Part shown: one piece after another, positions 6,363 through 7,733 of the stretch
Layout of the letters: every line of letters starts with the position of its first letter
Numbering within the stretch: the first letter of the stretch is position 1
Source: Comamonadaceae bacterium
GTDB lineage: Bacteria; Pseudomonadota; Gammaproteobacteria; Burkholderiales; Burkholderiaceae_C
DNA length: 7,733 nucleotides
Direction: 5' to 3'
NCBI GenBank assembly: GCA_947466165.1
Contig: CANIDW010000067.1
Span: 1-7,733 of the forward strand
The notes under the pieces: model-generated
What the model saw: the letters and a program-made list of their open reading frames with translations, nothing else
What the model was told of the DNA's origin: nothing
Database searches by the model: none
Program-made: the position numbers and the translations under genes

Positions 6363-6838
6363 ATGCGCAACTCCGCTTCAAGCCCTACACCCCGAAATGC
6401 GTTCCAAATAGCCCACGCAGAACGCACCACCAGGGCCACCAGCAGCAGCACAAATGGCAGAAAAACCAACATAAAGGAAATCCCCAGCACGGGGCTGGAC
6501 TCCCTTTTCATGAAATGCACATAGTCCCAGGTCGCGGGAATGCCGTAAAGCGCTACGCCGCCAATGAGCAAATTACCCGCCACCCGCATGACTTTGCGGG
6601 TGGGCAGGTTCACACTGTTCCATATCAGGTCAAACGCCACGTGCTCGCGCTCCGGGACCACAAAAGCAGCGCTCCACAAAATCACCCAGACATACAAAAT
6701 GACGGCAGCCTCATCGGTCCACGCCATCGGCCGGTTAAAGCCGAAGCGGGCCGTGACCTGAATCACAAACACAATGAAAAGAGTCAGGAACAAGGTGCCG
6801 CCGATCAGATCGGCAGCCTTTTTCGGCCACAGCGTCAT
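6359..6838 (-). CDS. dctQ: TRAP transporter small permease subunit (DctQ family)
   Basis: This 159-residue membrane protein has four likely helices (about residues 10-30, 44-62, 86-105 and 120-142), the size and topology of the DctQ subunit that supports the large permease. The most diagnostic part is the end of loop one and helix two: AWTDEAAVILYVW (39-51), with the conserved Trp and acidic pair (Asp42, Glu43), and the EREHVAFD segment (63-70) with His66, which fits the family pattern W-x-DE ... H. It overlaps dctM by 4 nt (stop and start share bases). The ATG at 6838 follows the dctP stop by 15 nt; that gap contains no recognisable Shine-Dalgarno site. It is placed in the classical P-Q-M order. 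Confidence 0.93.
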   Translation of the reverse strand: MTLWPKKAADLIGGTLFLTLFIVFVIQVTARFGFNRPMAWTDEAAVILYVWVILWSAAFVVPEREHVAFDLIWNSVNLPTRKVMRVAGNLLIGGVALYGIPATWDYVHFMKRESSPVLGISFMLVFLPFVLLLVALVVRSAWAIWNAFRGVGLEAELRI

Positions 6839-6853
6839 GTTGTATGAACCAAC

Positions 6854-7733
6854 TTACTTGGTGTTGTTGATACGGTCGACCAGACCCTTGGGCCAGACCT
6901 TGGCGTACTCAGAGTTCTGGTAAGCAGCCTGCACCGACTTGCGGAAAGCTTCCAGATCTGGCGTCGTGACTTGCAAGCCTTGCTGCTTGAAGAAATCAAC
7001 AATCTGGCTTTCTTCCTTGATGCGGTTCTCGTTGTTGTAGATGGCTGCCGCTTGCGCTGCGGCGGTGACCTTTTGCTTTTGCGCCGCGTTCATGGCGTTG
7101 AATGACTTGTTTGAGATCGCAATGAAGATGCCGTCCACCAGGTGATTGGTCAGCACCAGTTGTTTGGTGACCTCGTAGAACTTGGCCGCACGCACAGTGG
7201 GCAGCGGGTTGTCCTGACCGTCAACAGTGCCGGTTTTCAGGCCCAGATAAACCTCACCGAAAGCCAGTGGCGTGGGCGTGGCGCCCAGAGCTTCACCCAG
7301 GAACAACCACTCTTTAGAGCCGGGCATGCGCAGCTTCACGCCTTTGAGGTCAGCCGGTGTGCGCACATTGCGCGCTTCACGCAAATTGACCTGGCGCGTG
7401 CCCAGGTACACGGTGGACAGCGGCGTGACTTCCATTTTCTCGACGACGCTCTTGAACATTTCGGTGCCAATAGGACCGTTGAACACCTTTTGCTGATGCG
7501 CCGGATCGCGCACGATGTAGCCGGCGGTGAACACCGAAAACTCGGGCACCAGCTTGGCAATGTCGAAGGCGGAGATGGATGACAGCTCGAGGTTACCGCG
7601 GGCCATGGCGGCCGGCTCGGTGCCTTGCTTGAACAGCGAAGCGTTCAGGTTGATCTGGACATCAAATTCGCCGGGTGCGCTTTTGTCCAGGTTTTCTTTA
7701 AAGACGGTCCACATCTTGGCATGCCAGTCGTCC
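6854..7733 (-). CDS. dctP: TRAP transporter solute-binding protein (DctP/SiaP family), 5' end missing
   Basis: The frame is open to the right edge, so the first ATG seen (7714) is internal and the gene continues beyond the window; roughly 40-50 residues including the signal peptide are probably missing. Counting from that internal Met, the periplasmic receptor shows GTRQ (106-109), LKGVKLRMPGS (123-133), GATPTPLAFGEVYLGLKTG (144-162), DGQDNP (165-170), KFYEV (178-182) and LTNHL (188-192), closely following the order in the sialic-acid receptor SiaP. Arg129 aligns with the arginine that in SiaP and most TRAP receptors salt-bridges the substrate carboxylate, and Asn169 sits in the DGQ(E/D)NP loop that also lines the pocket. 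This predicts an acidic ligand such as a sugar acid or other organic acid, although that cannot be settled here. It heads the visible operon; any promoter is outside. Confidence 0.95.
   Translation of the reverse strand, partial: DDWHAKMWTVFKENLDKSAPGEFDVQINLNASLFKQGTEPAAMARGNLELSSISAFDIAKLVPEFSVFTAGYIVRDPAHQQKVFNGPIGTEMFKSVVEKMEVTPLSTVYLGTRQVNLREARNVRTPADLKGVKLRMPGSKEWLFLGEALGATPTPLAFGEVYLGLKTGTVDGQDNPLPTVRAAKFYEVTKQLVLTNHLVDGIFIAISNKSFNAMNAAQKQKVTAAAQAAAIYNNENRIKEESQIVDFFKQQGLQVTTPDLEAFRKSVQAAYQNSEYAKVWPKGLVDRINNTK

Noticed and set aside
4851..6524. A 557-residue plus-strand open frame opposite dctM, dctQ and the kinase gene
   Set aside because: Its product is extremely rich in His and Gln with no recognisable domain. 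That composition is what results from reading the complement of Leu/Val codons (CTG, GTG) in a membrane protein. The minus-strand genes match known families end to end, so this is an antisense artefact.
7712..7714. ATG at 7714 as the true start of the TRAP receptor
   Set aside because: The frame stays open to the window edge with family-like residues (DDWHAK) just before it, and a start here would leave the protein without a signal peptide and first strand. The gene is therefore partial.

Overview
The window looks like a chromosomal segment of a beta-proteobacterium, most likely Burkholderiales/Comamonadaceae (Rhodoferax, Polaromonas or a relative). This rests on the C-terminal sequence of ribosomal protein S21, on the pmbA / darP (yjgA) / mog cluster, which I recall as common in that order, on the G+C-rich coding sequence, and on a tripartite TRAP transporter. 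No taxonomic search was possible, so the assignment is inference from protein style and gene order. I see no insertion sequence, phage gene, CRISPR array, tRNA or rRNA.

Layout. Positions 1-61 hold the last codons of rpsU (+), followed by a strong intrinsic terminator at about 84-123. A GatB/YqeY-domain gene (168-614, +) follows and converges on an EamA-type drug/metabolite transporter gene (635-1528, -). The transporter gene lies 3 nt downstream of pmbA (1532-2935, -), which encodes the TldE/PmbA subunit of the TldD/TldE protease. A 22-bp gap with a near-symmetric -10-like sequence separates pmbA from the divergent pair darP-mog (2958-3536 and 3523-4113, +), which overlap by 14 bp. A likely terminator at about 4104-4136 sits between mog and the convergent operon that fills the rest of the window.

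That operon runs on the minus strand from the right edge: the TRAP solute-binding protein dctP (partial, 6854-7733), the small membrane subunit dctQ (6359-6838), the large membrane subunit dctM (5061-6362) and a ribokinase-family sugar kinase (4136-5077). The genes are packed with a 15-nt gap, a 4-nt overlap and a 17-nt overlap, so this looks like one transcript. It suggests sodium- or proton-driven uptake of a substrate that is phosphorylated in the cytoplasm directly or after further processing. The binding protein keeps the arginine that in most TRAP receptors pairs with a carboxylate, whereas ribose has none, so the true substrate is open.

The left two thirds is housekeeping: ribosome (S21, DarP), proteolysis of peptides (PmbA) and molybdenum cofactor synthesis (Mog). 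Nothing in the window is clearly a new biological system. The points most worth following are the substrate of the TRAP-kinase operon and the possible shared symmetric promoter between pmbA and darP. Almost every base is in a gene; no gene-free stretch exceeds about 110 bases.
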